A stretch of 64,000 nt of DNA, taken from Natroniella sulfidigena (GTDB taxonomy: Bacteria > Bacillota > Halanaerobiia > Halobacteroidales > Halobacteroidaceae). The stretch covers positions 53,448 through 117,447 of the forward strand of contig NZ_JALKBY010000010.1 of assembly GCF_023223645.1 (NCBI RefSeq), given 5' to 3'. The notes under the pieces are model-generated. The model ran no database searches and was not told the DNA's origin. It saw nothing but the letters and a program-made list of their open reading frames with translations. Shown here one piece after another: positions 16,328 to 24,550 of the stretch. The position numbers were made by a program, and so were the translations under genes. How positions within the stretch are numbered: position 1 is the stretch's first letter; each line of letters starts with the position of its first letter.

Positions 16328-17393
16328 AAATCTTTGCTTCCTCTCTACCACTTAAAACTCGCCAAGCACCTTCCGCTAAAGCTTTTAATTCATTTTCGCC
16401 AGGATAAATCTTAACTGGGGCCAAAAACTCAACCCTTTCTTTAATCAATACTGTAAACTTTTTAGAATAAGCAATCCCTCCAGTAATCACAATTGAATCT
16501 ATCTGCCCCTTTAAAACAGTACTAGCAGCTCCAATCCATTTAGCAACCTGATAAGCCATTGCTCGATAATAAAGATCAGCTTCTTGATCTCCATTGTCAA
16601 TCATCTCTTCTATCTCTTTAACATTAGAAGTACCACAATATGCTGTTAATCCCCCTTGGCCCACAATCATTTTATATAGTTCAGTTGGGCTATATTCTCC
16701 AGAAGAAGATAATCTCATTAAATCTCCGGTTGGTAGAGTACCACTTCTAGCTGGAGTAAAAGGCCCTTCGCCATCTAAAGCATTATTGACATCGACTACT
16801 CGACCTTGCTTATGAGCACCAATGGAAATACCTCCTCCAAGATGAGCTACAATCAAGTTAAGCTCTTGGTAGTTGGCCCTTAATTCATCAGCTGCTTTTC
16901 TGGCCATAGCCTTTTGATTTAAGGCATGAAAGACTGACTTGCGTTCGAATTCAGGATGACCTGAAACTCTAGCAATATCTTCAAACTCATCAACGACTAC
17001 TGGGTCTACAATATAAGCTGGAATATCATACTCCTTTGCGATCTCTTGAGCAATCAATGCCCCTAAATTTGAAGCATGCTCGCCATAACTTCCAGCCTTT
17101 AAATCTGTTAACATCTGTTGATTAATTATATAAGTCCCTCCAACAAGTGGTTTTAATAAGCCACCGCGAGCTGAAATTGCATCTATATTTTCAAGATCTA
17201 TTCCCTCTTTTTGTAAAGCAGTTAAGATCACTTCTTTTCTAAATCTAAATTGTTCTATTGTTTTATCAAAGTTCTTAAGTTGAATAGGATCATGTTCAAG
17301 ATTAAACTCTAATTCAGATTCTTGATGATGATAAATTGCTAATTTAGTAGAAGTTGAACCAGGATTAATTGTTAAAATTCTAAACTTCTTCAT
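16320..17393 (-). CDS. buk: Butyrate kinase
   Basis: ASKHA-fold kinase converting butyryl phosphate and ADP to butyrate and ATP (357 aa, normal length). Signatures: N-terminal phosphate loop INPGSTSTK, ARGGLLKPL, HLGGGISIGAHKQGRVVD, and SGTLPTGDLMRL. First gene of buk-ptb, ATP-yielding end of butyrate or branched-chain fatty acid formation. A candidate sigma-54 promoter lies about 47 bp upstream and a dyad further up. No butyryl-CoA synthesis genes are in the window. Ribosome site GGAGGGAG precedes the ATG. Confidence 0.94.
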   Translation of the reverse strand: MKKFRILTINPGSTSTKLAIYHHQESELEFNLEHDPIQLKNFDKTIEQFRFRKEVILTALQKEGIDLENIDAISARGGLLKPLVGGTYIINQQMLTDLKAGSYGEHASNLGALIAQEIAKEYDIPAYIVDPVVVDEFEDIARVSGHPEFERKSVFHALNQKAMARKAADELRANYQELNLIVAHLGGGISIGAHKQGRVVDVNNALDGEGPFTPARSGTLPTGDLMRLSSSGEYSPTELYKMIVGQGGLTAYCGTSNVKEIEEMIDNGDQEADLYYRAMAYQVAKWIGAASTVLKGQIDSIVITGGIAYSKKFTVLIKERVEFLAPVKIYPGENELKALAEGAWRVLSGREEAKIYK

Positions 17394-17439
17394 TTCTTCT
17401 CCCTCCTTAATAGCTAATAGACTATGTAGGACTTAACTA

Positions 17440-17456
17440 TTGCAATTAATGTTCCA
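17440..17456 (-). promoter_or_regulatory. Candidate sigma-54 promoter for buk-ptb
   Basis: Read on the minus strand: TGGAAC, 5 nt, TTGCAA. This matches the -24/-12 pattern TGGCAC-N5-TTGCA with GG and GC in register and one off-consensus base. It lies 47 bp before the buk ATG. The neighbouring sigma-54 activator gene makes the assignment reasonable. Confidence 0.6.
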
Positions 17457-17497
17457 TTCTTCTAAATTTTCAAAAAATTATTAACTTTCAATCCGTG

Positions 17498-17520
17498 ATC
17501 CTTGCTATAACAGTAAGGAT
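17498..17520. promoter_or_regulatory. Dyad, possible activator binding site
   Basis: ATCCTTGCT-ATAAC-AGTAAGGAT, nine-base half-sites with one mismatch, about 45 bp upstream of the -24 element, where enhancer-binding proteins usually bind. Other small dyads in the same gap are GAGTTAAACTC (17592-17602) and TGCAATAAATTGCA (17607-17620). Confidence 0.45.
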
Positions 17521-17647
17521 TAATTAAATTAAATTCAAAAAGAATAAAGTTTAGTTATAAGCTAAGCAACTTAAGTATGCTAAATTTTGCAGAGTTAAAC
17601 TCTTTTTGCAATAAATTGCATGAAAAAAATTTCATTCTCAAATTAAA

Positions 17648-17677
17648 ATAACGAGCCCCAAATTTGAGGCTCGTTAT
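17648..17677 (-). terminator. Terminator after metY
   Basis: Stem ATAACGAGCC / GGCTCGTTAT with a 10-nt loop. On the minus strand it is followed by TTTTAATTT. Confidence 0.85.
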
Positions 17678-17687
17678 AGAAATCAGT

Positions 17688-18884
17688 CTATTTTGTTGCT
17701 TTTTCAAAAGCTTGTCCTAGATCAGCAATAATATCATCTACATTTTCAATTCCAATTGATAGTCTGATTAAGTTTTCACTGATACCAGCTTCTTGTTGTT
17801 CTTCAGCTGATAATTGTTCATGAGTAGTTGAAGCAGGATGAATAATTAATGTTCTAGTATCTCCAACATTAGCTAACAATGAACATAGCTCAACACTATT
17901 GATTAACTTCTTACCAGCATCAAAACCACCTTTAATTCCAAAACAGACCATTCCTCCGAAGTGCTTCTGCTGTTTTTGAGCTAATTGATGTTGCGGGTGG
18001 CTTTCTAGACCTGGATACTTAACCCATTCTACCTGAGGATGCTCTTCTAACCATTGAGCAACTTGTAAAGCATTGCTAGAGTGTTTTTCCATTCTTAAAG
18101 ATAAGGTCTCTAACCCTTGAATAAATAACCAAGCATTCATTGGACTTAAGGCTGGCCCTGTATCACGATAACCTTCAGTTCTCATCTTAAAGAGTAGTTC
18201 TTCCGGGCCAACAATCACACCACCAATTGAACTACCATGTCCACCAATATACTTAGTAGCTGAATGAATTACTACGTCTGCTCCAAAGTTAAGTGGTTGG
18301 GATAAATAAGGTGTATTAAAGGTATTATCTACAACTAATTTCAAGTCATTTTGATGGGCAATTTCGGCAACTGCTTCAATATCAACAATATCCAAAGTTG
18401 GATTGCCTGGTGATTCTAAATATAAGAACTTTGTATCCTCTGTAATCCCTTCTTCCCAAGCAGTTAGATCATGAGGATCAACAAACTTAGTTTCTATACC
18501 ATAGTTAGGTAAAGTGGTAGCGAATAAATTATATGTACCTCCATAGATATATTTAGAAGATAGAATCTCCCCGCCCCCTTCTGCTAATGTAAGTGCCGTT
18601 AAATTGATTGCAGCCATCCCTGAAGAAGTAGCTAATCCTGCTTCTCCTCCTTCTAAAGCTGCAATTCTTTGTTCTAAGACAGCATTGGTTGGATTAGTAA
18701 TTCTCGTATAGATATTACCGGCTTCTTCTAAAGCAAATAATCTCGCTGCATGATCTGCATCATCAAAGACATAAGAGGTCGTTTGATGAATTGGTACTGC
18801 TCTAGAGCCACTCGGATCATTTTTAGGCTCATATCCTCCATGTAAAGCAATAGTATCAAATGAATAATCTTCTCTACTACTCAT
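17688..18884 (-). CDS. metY: O-acetylhomoserine sulfhydrylase / Cys-Met metabolism PLP enzyme
   Basis: PLP-dependent enzyme of the cystathionine gamma-synthase family (398 aa), joining O-acetylhomoserine with sulfide to give homocysteine. Signatures: YTRITNPTNAVLE, SSGMAAI, the PLP lysine in HSATKYIGGH, and RLSIGIEN. I start it at ATG 18882-18884, preceded by AAGGGAGG; 21 residues of upstream open frame run through the riboswitch terminator and are not coding. The SAM-I riboswitch in the leader strongly supports a methionine-synthesis role; a methionine gamma-lyase activity is the main alternative. Confidence 0.93.
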   Translation of the reverse strand: MSSREDYSFDTIALHGGYEPKNDPSGSRAVPIHQTTSYVFDDADHAARLFALEEAGNIYTRITNPTNAVLEQRIAALEGGEAGLATSSGMAAINLTALTLAEGGGEILSSKYIYGGTYNLFATTLPNYGIETKFVDPHDLTAWEEGITEDTKFLYLESPGNPTLDIVDIEAVAEIAHQNDLKLVVDNTFNTPYLSQPLNFGADVVIHSATKYIGGHGSSIGGVIVGPEELLFKMRTEGYRDTGPALSPMNAWLFIQGLETLSLRMEKHSSNALQVAQWLEEHPQVEWVKYPGLESHPQHQLAQKQQKHFGGMVCFGIKGGFDAGKKLINSVELCSLLANVGDTRTLIIHPASTTHEQLSAEEQQEAGISENLIRLSIGIENVDDIIADLGQAFEKATK

Positions 18885-18906
18885 CTTTTTAAATTCCTCC
18901 CTTATA

Positions 18907-18937
18907 AAATTAAAAAGCCTCTTCTGATAAGAAGAGG
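18907..18937 (-). terminator. SAM riboswitch expression-platform terminator
   Basis: On the minus strand CCTCTTCT-TATC-AGAAGAGG is followed by CTTTTTAATTTT, just before the metY ribosome site. Upstream pieces (AAGAAGAAAGCTT and AAGCTTGACAAC) can form the competing antiterminator. Confidence 0.85.
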
Positions 18938-18955
18938 TTGTTGTCAAGCTTTCTT

Positions 18956-19062
18956 CTTATCTTTCAATACCAAGTTAGGTATTGCTGGAAGTAGCACCTT
19001 TCCTATAATCTAGGAGGTTGCTGGGCTTCAGCGGACCAGATCCCTCAGCCACTCTTGATAAG
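18956..19062 (-). ncRNA. SAM-I (S-box) riboswitch
   Basis: Class I SAM aptamer in the metY leader. On the minus strand: P1 CTTATC / GATAAG closes the element; AAGAGTGGCTGAGGGATCTGG and CCGCTGAAGCCCAGCAACC are the conserved P2 and kink-turn/J segments; GGTGCTACTTCC and the P4 region follow. It should reduce metY expression when S-adenosylmethionine is plentiful. Confidence 0.96.
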
Positions 19063-19116
19063 ACAATTCACATATTTATTTAATTCTAACATAACATATG
19101 AATTATGTCAAACTTT

Positions 19117-20529
19117 TTAGTTTTCTGACATTCTCTGTTCACTTTCAGCTATAATTCTTTCAAAAGCGACCATCATTTCAGTAACAATCTCAGAAATTGC
19201 TCTATCTTCAAACCAAAAATTGTAGTATCCTTGCTCAATTATTTCCTTAAACCCCTTTTCTAAATCAAATTTGATAAAGCTATCTATTTCTTGAGAAGTA
19301 CCTCGCTGCAGATAATCTAAGAGTTGAACCTTAAGCTCTTCTTTCAACCGAACTTCAGTTGACCACTCCTCTTGTAATGGTAAATAGGCTGGCATTACAT
19401 TTAATTTTTGGGCCAAAAATTGATTCTTCCTTTGAGTAATAAATTGAGCAAATTTATAAACAGCTTTAGTATGGTCATCACCTTGGTACTCTTCTTGTCT
19501 AAACAAAAGCAAAGATTTTATCTCTACAGGAACACTTTCTTTGCCTAATTTAGAAGGTGAAGGTGGTGGTAATAAGGTTAATTCAACTCCTTCTTTAAGC
19601 TCTCGTTGATAAAGATTGTTTAATAGCCACAGGTTAACTGGAGCGATTATTGCTGCTTGATTCTCCCAAAAATATGGCAATAACTTCTCATTCATCCTCT
19701 TTTCTTCTCTAGGGAAGGCATCACTAGCACGTAACTCTTCTAAAAATTGAAAGGCTTTTGTTAGATCTTTTTCTGTTAAGAGTAACTCTCCTTCAGCTGA
19801 AAGCCATTCCCCCTTACCTGCTGTGATTAATAATTGATAAAACAACTCTGGATTATGAGGATTGAATATTATATCTTTATCTTCTTCAACAAGCCTTTGA
19901 CTAACCTCTATCAACTCCTGCCAACTCCAACCCTCTCCTACTACTTTATTTAACTCTAGATCAGTTTGGGCCAACAACTCTTTATTACCTACCCAGACCT
20001 GGGGAACTAGCCAAGTAGGCAAGCCCCAGATCTCTTCTTTCCCCGACAATGCTTGTAAAGCTAAAGGATCATAATCATCTAATTCTTTGGCCCCAGCTTC
20101 ATCCTCTAGATTTAAAAAAGGGCTGACAGGAAGTTGTAACTCTTGAGAGATTAATTTAGCTCCAAAGATATCATGATAAAGATCAGGACCTCTATCTTCA
20201 GCTAGAGCATTTTTCAATTTAGCTTCACCTTCCGAAAATGATAAAAGCTCATAAGTGACCTCAATATTAGGATAAAACTTATTAAATTCTTTGATTGCAC
20301 CTTCTAGAAACTCTTGATAGTCATCTTCTAAGCCGAAAAAAAGTGGATAATCCCAGTAAGTTATTTGATATACTTGATTAGGAGCAAGCTCTATAGTGGG
20401 ATCAATACTAAACTCGCTCTCTGTTCTAAACTTGACAAAAAGGGTGACAGTTCCACTAATAACTGTTATTAAGAGCATAATCGCAATTATGACTGCCCAA
20501 CTAAGGTTAAATTTCAATTTCTCCCACAT
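19117..20529 (-). CDS. Membrane-anchored extracellular solute-binding protein
   Basis: 470-aa family-1-type solute-binding protein. Residues 10-33 form a single N-terminal membrane helix; there is no lipobox cysteine, so it is an uncleaved anchor or an unusual signal. The mature part has sugar-binding-protein features (ITYWDYPLFF, AIKEFNKFYPNIEVTYE, GPDLYHDIFG, WGLPTWLVPQVW). No permease or ATPase gene is adjacent, so its transporter lies elsewhere or it is a sensor. It follows the L,D-transpeptidase gene by 19 bp on the same strand, suggesting co-expression and an envelope role. Confidence 0.8.
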   Translation of the reverse strand: MWEKLKFNLSWAVIIAIMLLITVISGTVTLFVKFRTESEFSIDPTIELAPNQVYQITYWDYPLFFGLEDDYQEFLEGAIKEFNKFYPNIEVTYELLSFSEGEAKLKNALAEDRGPDLYHDIFGAKLISQELQLPVSPFLNLEDEAGAKELDDYDPLALQALSGKEEIWGLPTWLVPQVWVGNKELLAQTDLELNKVVGEGWSWQELIEVSQRLVEEDKDIIFNPHNPELFYQLLITAGKGEWLSAEGELLLTEKDLTKAFQFLEELRASDAFPREEKRMNEKLLPYFWENQAAIIAPVNLWLLNNLYQRELKEGVELTLLPPPSPSKLGKESVPVEIKSLLLFRQEEYQGDDHTKAVYKFAQFITQRKNQFLAQKLNVMPAYLPLQEEWSTEVRLKEELKVQLLDYLQRGTSQEIDSFIKFDLEKGFKEIIEQGYYNFWFEDRAISEIVTEMMVAFERIIAESEQRMSEN

Positions 20530-20548
20530 TCTTAAAACCCCTCTTTTC

Positions 20549-21487
20549 TTATTTAATCCCTAAAATATAGAAGGTATTATCATCTGCAATCAGGTTATCT
20601 TCTAAACCATAGATATATTTAAAGTCCTTGATTGCTTCTTGAGTACCTTCACCAAATCTTCCATCGGTATAACCAGGATCAAAACCATGTTCCCTTAATT
20701 TTTCTTGGAACAATAGAACATCTCTACCTGTCTGACCCGGTCTTAAGTTATGGGTGATCTCAATTGGATCTCTATTACCAATAATTTTGACTCGAGTACC
20801 CACTTCAACCCAATTATAAAGAACCTTAACATCTCGATTAAACATTCTAATACAGCCATGACTAGCTGCCGTCCCAATCGAATGGGGCTTATTAGTACCA
20901 TGAATACCATAAATTCCCCAGGGGACATTTAATCTCATCCATCGATCTCCAAAGCCTCCTCCCCAATCTGCATCCTTAGTAATAATTGCCCATTCACCAA
21001 TTGGAGATTTAGTCGAAGACTTGCCGACTGCTACCGGGAATTTATGATGAATCTTTCCATCAGAGTAGACGATCATTTCTTTTCTATAACCATCTATCAG
21101 TAAGGAAACCTCTCCTTCTGGTTCCTTTAGATGTTGAGCTGTTGTCTGTAGTAATGATTGACTGGCTACTTGGGTAATCTGGGCCCACGTCTGGTCTTTA
21201 ACCATTCCAGTAGCCGGCAATCCATTAGCAAGTTGAAACCTTCTAACAGCTTGGTGAGTTGTCTGGTCATAGATTGAACTCAATTCTCCTTCATAAAAGC
21301 CTAATGCTTTCAGTTCACGCTGCAACTCTAAAATATCATAGCCTTCCATCTTTGGTTCCCGCAGCCATAATTGACGAGTACCTAAACAATTATAATCCGG
21401 GCCAACAGTAGCTTCAAGATAAATAGGACTCGTAGTCATCAACATGAACATGATAATGATCGCTAAAAATATAATCTTCTTTGACAT
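20549..21487 (-). CDS. L,D-transpeptidase (YkuD) with two peptidoglycan-binding domains
   Basis: 312-aa exported enzyme that makes 3-3 crosslinks in peptidoglycan or attaches proteins to it. Signal peptide (1-26), a peptidoglycan-binding-1 domain (about 48-108), the YkuD domain (about 126-240) with the catalytic HGTN...SHGCIRM motif, then a second peptidoglycan-binding domain (about 252-310, GQTGRDVLLFQEKL). First gene of a pair with the solute-binding protein. A very stable terminator hairpin lies upstream and separates it from thiI. Confidence 0.92.
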   Translation of the reverse strand: MSKKIIFLAIIIMFMLMTTSPIYLEATVGPDYNCLGTRQLWLREPKMEGYDILELQRELKALGFYEGELSSIYDQTTHQAVRRFQLANGLPATGMVKDQTWAQITQVASQSLLQTTAQHLKEPEGEVSLLIDGYRKEMIVYSDGKIHHKFPVAVGKSSTKSPIGEWAIITKDADWGGGFGDRWMRLNVPWGIYGIHGTNKPHSIGTAASHGCIRMFNRDVKVLYNWVEVGTRVKIIGNRDPIEITHNLRPGQTGRDVLLFQEKLREHGFDPGYTDGRFGEGTQEAIKDFKYIYGLEDNLIADDNTFYILGIK

Positions 21488-21550
21488 TAATAAGCTCCTT
21501 TATAAGTAATAATCCTATCTAAAAATATGTTTAATCAACTAAGATTATAC

Positions 21551-21577
21551 GATGCTTAAGTTTTAGGCTAAGTAAAA
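21551..21577. repeat. YTAAGT-hexamer element
   Basis: GCTTAAG, TTTTAG, GCTAAG, TAAAATC, running directly into the 26-bp terminator stem at 21574. Confidence 0.45.
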
Positions 21578-21629
21578 TCAAAAAAGAGGAATCTTTATCA
21601 GATGATAAAGATTCCTCTTTTTTGATTTT
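21574..21629. terminator. 26-bp perfect stem-loop terminator
   Basis: Half-site AAAATCAAAAAAGAGGAATC plus TTTATC is mirrored exactly around an AGAT loop, giving A and T runs on both sides. Although it sits downstream of thiI on the minus strand, it would also insulate the L,D-transpeptidase gene. Confidence 0.85.
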
Positions 21630-21633
21630 TAGT

Positions 21634-21718
21634 GTCAGTGTGAGTAGTGTGTTTGAGTAAAAGTAAAATCTTAGATCTTATGGTTTTGACCTCACACACT
21701 CACACACATAACTGACAC
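21634..21718. repeat. TG-rich inverted repeat, copy 1
   Basis: Imperfect inverted arms (GTGTCAGTGTGAG at the left; CTCACACACTCACACACATAACTGACAC at the right, 21691-21718) around a small dyad, AAAATCTTAGATCTTATGGTTTT. The right arm, reverse-complemented, recurs almost exactly at 62882-62906. The centre resembles that of the hexamer element at 29262-29284. Confidence 0.5.
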
Positions 21719-21756
21719 ATTATTGTAATAAAGCTTCGCTCTAATCCCTACACTAA

Positions 21757-22944
21757 TTACTCTCCGACAATAGAAATCACTTCAACACTCTCCACTGCTT
21801 CTTGAATCAAATCTTCAATCTCTAGATCCTCTTCTCCAGCGAGAACCTGTTCTTTAGTTGGATGGGTCTCTGGAGTCTTAGGAACAAAGACAGTACAACA
21901 ATCTTCATAAGGCTGAATTGAAGTCTGATAAGTACCAATCATTTTAGCTTTCTCTTCTATCTCCAGCTTATCCAAACCGATTAATGGTCTAAAGATAGGC
22001 ATTTCAGGAACAAGATTGGTTACAGACATTGAATCTAAGGTCTGACTAGCAACTTGGCCCATGCTCTCGCCTGTAATTAAAGCCTTTCCACCTTGCTTAG
22101 CAGTAATTCTTTCAGCTATATCCATCATTATTCTTCGCATAATGATCGTAATTAAATCAGCAGGACATTTATCATTCATTTCAGTCTGAATAGCAGTAAA
22201 ATCAACTACATGCAAGTCGATCTCACCTTGATAGCGGGCCAACACTTCAGCCAAATCAATGACCTTCTCTTTGGCCCGATCACTTGTAAAAGGGAAACTA
22301 TGAAAATAAATTGGTACAATCTCTACACCCCGTTTCATAGTCATCCAGCCTGCTACTGGACTGTCAATTCCTCCTGACAGCAATAAGCCTGCTTTACCTG
22401 TCACACCTAATGGCAGACCTCCTGATCCTTTAAGATCTTGAGTATAGATGAAAGCATATTTTGATCTAATTTCGACATTGACTGGAATCTCAGGTTCATG
22501 GACATCAACTTCTAAGCGACCATCCTCAGTATTAATTAGAACATGGGCTCCTAATTCTCGATTCAATTCCATACTATCCAATTCAAAACCCTTATTAGAA
22601 CGTCTAGCAATTATCTTAAAGGAAGTTTTGCCTTCCTTAGTAGCCAACTGTTCATTGACCAGTTCTAAACAAGTAGCCTTAATCTCTTCCATATCCAAAG
22701 GTACTCTTCTAGTAGGACAGATCCCTACGATACCAAATACCCGCTGTAATCTTGTAGTTACCTCTTCTTGGGCAAGGTCTGTTCTAACATAGATGCGACC
22801 ATACGTTTTATAAACATCTAATTGTTTAGGTTCTCCTCTCTTTAACTGTTCTCGAATATTATCGACTAATTTATCTTCAAAAAGTGGTCTATTCTTTCCT
22901 TTAATCCCTATTTCTCCATAACGAATCAAATATAACTGTTCCAT
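21757..22944 (-). CDS. thiI: tRNA 4-thiouridine synthetase ThiI
   Basis: 395-aa enzyme that adenylates U8 of tRNA and inserts sulfur passed from a cysteine desulfurase; it can also serve thiamine thiazole synthesis. An N-terminal ferredoxin-like/THUMP region (about 1-165) is followed by the PP-loop ATPase motif LLLSGGIDSPVAGW near 187-200. The C-terminal rhodanese domain of enterobacterial ThiI is absent, as is usual in Firmicutes. It starts 6 bp after the cysteine desulfurase gene, which supplies the persulfide. Likely operon: thiamine-binding protein, desulfurase, thiI. Confidence 0.96.
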   Translation of the reverse strand: MEQLYLIRYGEIGIKGKNRPLFEDKLVDNIREQLKRGEPKQLDVYKTYGRIYVRTDLAQEEVTTRLQRVFGIVGICPTRRVPLDMEEIKATCLELVNEQLATKEGKTSFKIIARRSNKGFELDSMELNRELGAHVLINTEDGRLEVDVHEPEIPVNVEIRSKYAFIYTQDLKGSGGLPLGVTGKAGLLLSGGIDSPVAGWMTMKRGVEIVPIYFHSFPFTSDRAKEKVIDLAEVLARYQGEIDLHVVDFTAIQTEMNDKCPADLITIIMRRIMMDIAERITAKQGGKALITGESMGQVASQTLDSMSVTNLVPEMPIFRPLIGLDKLEIEEKAKMIGTYQTSIQPYEDCCTVFVPKTPETHPTKEQVLAGEEDLEIEDLIQEAVESVEVISIVGE

Positions 22945-22950
22945 TTTTTA

Positions 22951-24102
22951 TCACCTCTGTATAATTTGTTTTAAAACAGTAACATGCTTTTTTAATTTAT
23001 TGACTGTATGGTTGATCTCTTGTTTGGTTGTTTGGGAAGATAGGCTGAATCTAATTGCTCCTTCAATCAGATCACCTTCTACTCCAATCCCCTCTAATAC
23101 ATAACTGGGCGTATCCAATCGAGAAGAGCAAGCAGCTCCAGTCGAAAGATAAATATTATCCCTTTCTAAACTATGAACTAAGATTTCACCTTTAATTCCA
23201 GCAAATGAGATATTTGCTATATGAGGAACTCCCTGCTCGATGGTTGGCCCGTTTAAAAAACTATCTTCGATTTCATTTAATATTCTAGTAACCAAAAGCT
23301 TTTTTAAACGGTACATCTTAGTTGTAAAATCTTCTTGCTCAATCTCTTTTACTGCTTCTCCAAAACCAACTATACCTGGAACATTCTCTGTACCAGGCCT
23401 GACCCCTGATTCTTGCTTGCTACCTGAGATTAAATTATCAACTCTAGTACCATCCTTAATATATAAAGCTCCTACTCCTTTTGGCCCGTGAACCTTATGA
23501 GCACTGATTGAATAGAGATCGACTCCTAATTTAGCTGGAAATAGATCTAATTTAGTAAAAGCTTGTACTCCATCAACATGAAAATAGAGATTGTCAAAAG
23601 AAGCTACTAACTTTCCTATCTTAGCTAATGGTTGAATAGAGCCTAGTTCGTTGTTGACCCCCATAATGCTGACTAAAATAGTTTCTGCAGTTAAGTATTC
23701 TTCTAACTGCTCTAAATCAACTACTCCATTTTGATCTACATCAAGATATTTAACATCATAGCCCTGCTCTTCTAACCTTTTAAAGACATTTAAGACCGAT
23801 GGATGTTCAATTGAGCTGGTAATAATTCTATTTCCATATCTATGTAAGGCATTAACTGTACCCTTAATTGCTAAATTGTTTGCTTCTGTACCACCAGAAG
23901 TAAAATAGATTTCATCAGTTTTGATCTTTAACTTATTAGCAATCTCTTTGCGAGCTGTCTTGATTAACTTTTCAGCTTCTAATCCTTTGCCATGTAGTGA
24001 AGAAGGATTGCCATATGCTTTAGTTAAAGTATGATTCATTTTAGTTATGACTTCAGGATAGGGTTTGGTTGTTGCAGCATTATCTAAATATATCTCTTCC
24101 AT
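22951..24102 (-). CDS. Cysteine desulfurase (NifS/IscS family)
   Basis: 383-aa PLP enzyme that takes sulfur from cysteine. Signatures: YLDNAATTKPYPEV at the N-terminus, SGGTEANN, the PLP lysine in SAHKVHGPKGVGALY, and the active-site loop STGAACSSR holding the persulfide cysteine. I start at the ATG at 24100-24102, which has GGAGG 8 nt upstream; the ATG five codons earlier has none. Directly upstream of thiI, so it probably feeds tRNA thiolation, like the NifZ-ThiI pair of Bacillus. A general role in iron-sulfur assembly is not excluded. Confidence 0.95.
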   Translation of the reverse strand: MEEIYLDNAATTKPYPEVITKMNHTLTKAYGNPSSLHGKGLEAEKLIKTARKEIANKLKIKTDEIYFTSGGTEANNLAIKGTVNALHRYGNRIITSSIEHPSVLNVFKRLEEQGYDVKYLDVDQNGVVDLEQLEEYLTAETILVSIMGVNNELGSIQPLAKIGKLVASFDNLYFHVDGVQAFTKLDLFPAKLGVDLYSISAHKVHGPKGVGALYIKDGTRVDNLISGSKQESGVRPGTENVPGIVGFGEAVKEIEQEDFTTKMYRLKKLLVTRILNEIEDSFLNGPTIEQGVPHIANISFAGIKGEILVHSLERDNIYLSTGAACSSRLDTPSYVLEGIGVEGDLIEGAIRFSLSSQTTKQEINHTVNKLKKHVTVLKQIIQR

Positions 24103-24137
24103 AATCAGATCCTCCATAATAATTATTTCTTATCTAC

Positions 24138-24443
24138 TTAAGAGTTTAATTTATCTTCTACAGAATTTAATTTCTGTTCCATACTAGCTTCTTTATCAGA
24201 TCGTTCATCAATCTTAATTGAAGTAGTTACCCTCAATGCTCCTTTTTCAAAAGGATGTTGATGTAATTTTTTGATTAAATCAAAAATATCATCTAAATCC
24301 CCTTCAATAATCGTCCCCATTGGTGTAAGTTGATATTCAATTCGTTCTTCTTGCTCCAAAATCTGTTGACAGCCAGCTACATACTTGCTCAAACTAGGCT
24401 GTTCTGTACCTATTGGCACTACAGTTACCTCTACAATAGCCAT
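24138..24443 (-). CDS. MTH1187/YkoF-type thiamine-binding protein
   Basis: 101-aa member of the UPF0045/MTH1187 family, small ferredoxin-like-fold proteins known to bind thiamine. Characteristic pieces are IVEVTVVPIGTEQPSLSKYV, YQLTPMGTIIEGD and RVTTSIKIDERSDK. The C-terminal 15 residues add a Glu/Lys-rich helix with a repeated KLNSVEDKLNS. First gene of the set with the desulfurase and thiI, linking it to sulfur and thiamine chemistry. Binding is family knowledge; a physiological role is not established. Confidence 0.85.
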   Translation of the reverse strand: MAIVEVTVVPIGTEQPSLSKYVAGCQQILEQEERIEYQLTPMGTIIEGDLDDIFDLIKKLHQHPFEKGALRVTTSIKIDERSDKEASMEQKLNSVEDKLNS

Positions 24444-24550
24444 TTTATCCCTCCTAATTTTATTATCTCTAATTTTATAAATAGTTATGTAGATTCTCTA
24501 TTGTTCTAGCAGTCTTATTATACCAAGTTAGAGTTAAAATTAAAAGCGAC

